Source of the DNA: Actinomycetes bacterium
Lineage (GTDB): Bacteria > Actinomycetota > Actinomycetes > Mycobacteriales > Micromonosporaceae
NCBI GenBank assembly: GCA_023437285.1
Contig: JAEZGP010000544.1
Coordinates: forward strand, 1-6,456
Length of the DNA: 6,456 nucleotides
Reading direction: 5' to 3'
Position numbers and translations under genes: made by a program. Below the pieces are notes generated by a model. It was not told where the DNA came from. It saw nothing but the letters and a program-made list of their open reading frames with translations, and did not search any database. This document shows, one piece after another, positions 5,644 to 6,456 of the stretch. The stretch's first letter is position 1. Each line of letters opens with the position of its first letter.

Positions 5644-6456
5644 ATGTCTGATCGCAGCGCGTACCCCTCCGACCTGTCCGACGCCCGCTGGGCACTCATC
5701 AGCCCTCGACTGGCCGCCTGGCGCCAGGCCCGCACCGACGCCGGTGTCGGCGGCCGCGTCCCCACCCACGACCTACGCGAGATCTTCAACGCGATCCTCT
5801 ACGTCAACCGCACCGGCATCGCCTGGCGCTACCTGCCGCACGACTTCCCGCCCTACCGCACCGTCTACGGCTACTTCGCCGCCTGGACCAAGGAAGGCAT
5901 CTTCACCGAGCTGAACTACCATCTCACCGGCCTGGTCCGCGACCACCACGGCCGACAGACCACCCCCACCGCGTCCATCATGGACACACAAAGCGTCAAG
6001 ACCTCCACCAACGCTCCACTATCGACACAAGGCATCGACGCCGGCAAGAAAGTGGTGGGACGTAAGCGAGGGATCATCACCGACACCCTCGGGCTACTCC
6101 TCGCTGTCATTGTCACCGCCGCCAGTGTCAGCGACAACACCATCGGCACCGAACTACTCAACGAGGCCACCAAACACCATCCCACCCTCGCCAAGACATG
6201 GGTCGACGCCGGCTTCAAGAACACCGTCGTCGAACACGGTGCCACACTTGGCATCGACGTCGAAGTCGTCACCAAAGACCCAGCCGCCAAAGGGTTCTCC
6301 GTCGTCAAACGCCGATGGGTCGTGGAGCGCACACTGGGTTGGCTCATGCACCACCGCCGCCTCGTGCGCGACTACGAGACCCGACCCGACAACTCCGCCA
6401 GCATGATCACAATCGCGATGATCGACAACCTCGCCAAACGCCTCACCAACGAAACC
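5644..6456 (+). CDS. IS5-family transposase, second element, partial at window end
   Basis: A single-frame DDE transposase open for 271 codons to the last base of the window. Only a short C-terminal tail is likely missing, since the family is usually slightly longer. The N-terminal part has the expected pattern: YPSDLSDARW near the start, then NRTGIAWRYLP (55-65), DFPPYRTVYGYF (67-78) and W81. The catalytic triad is Asp114 in IMDTQSVKT, Asp188 in WVDAGF and Glu228 in WVVERTLGWL, followed by HHRRLVRDYE. All three residues are intact. The ATG at 5644 is chosen because the conserved N-terminus begins there; GTG at 5602 is in frame but gives an extension without family character. I see no good ribosome binding site, so translation may be weak or start from a near-leaderless transcript. 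It belongs to a different IS5 subgroup from the neighbouring element, having no frameshift and only family-level similarity, and runs in the opposite direction. Confidence 0.9.
   Translation, partial: MSDRSAYPSDLSDARWALISPRLAAWRQARTDAGVGGRVPTHDLREIFNAILYVNRTGIAWRYLPHDFPPYRTVYGYFAAWTKEGIFTELNYHLTGLVRDHHGRQTTPTASIMDTQSVKTSTNAPLSTQGIDAGKKVVGRKRGIITDTLGLLLAVIVTAASVSDNTIGTELLNEATKHHPTLAKTWVDAGFKNTVVEHGATLGIDVEVVTKDPAAKGFSVVKRRWVVERTLGWLMHHRRLVRDYETRPDNSASMITIAMIDNLAKRLTNET

Noticed and set aside
5916..6347. Minus-strand 143-codon frame opposite the second transposase
   Set aside because: Antisense to an intact DDE transposase with all three catalytic residues; no independent support.
1..6456. CRISPR array or other regular tandem repeats
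   Set aside because: No regularly spaced repeats were seen; the only clear long repeats are the IS ends.

Overview
The window looks like DNA from a high-GC actinomycete. The genes are strongly GC-rich, with G or C dominating third codon positions and a GTG start in use. Both transposases and the exporter pair are of kinds common in Streptomyces, Micromonospora and relatives. I cannot fix the genus from the sequence.

Layout. Positions 1-347 carry no protein gene I can support. They hold a decayed tRNA-Lys(TTT)-like sequence (87-157) with intact D and anticodon arms but ruined T and acceptor stems, then a less GC-rich spacer with a promoter-like pair of hexamers and a weak inverted repeat. Positions 348-4072 are a two-gene operon on the minus strand. 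It encodes two full-length half-size ABC exporters (transmembrane domain fused to ATPase domain), 634 aa (2168-4072) followed by 607 aa (348-2171), joined by a 4-base ATGA stop/start overlap. Positions 4073-4542 are a leader and intergenic region with a clear ribosome binding site for the first exporter gene, a possible -10 box and small palindromes, but no convincing gene. Positions 4543-5421 are a complete IS5-family insertion sequence with 16-bp perfect inverted repeats, a TTA target duplication and a transposase split over two frames at an A5G4 run. Positions 5422-5643 are a spacer of lower GC content. From 5644 to the window end a second, unrelated IS5-family transposase runs on the plus strand, intact for 271 codons and open at the edge.

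How it works together. The two ABC proteins most likely form one heterodimeric exporter, because they are translationally coupled and each carries one membrane domain and one complete ATPase domain. Their order and lengths resemble RamA/RamB, the exporter of the SapB class III lanthipeptide of Streptomyces coelicolor. The substrate cannot be read from the sequence, and no precursor peptide or modifying enzyme is visible in the window. The operon lies between a degenerate tRNA and a cluster of insertion sequences, which suggests an accessory, rearranged part of the genome. The IS transposase points toward the operon, so readthrough could affect its expression.
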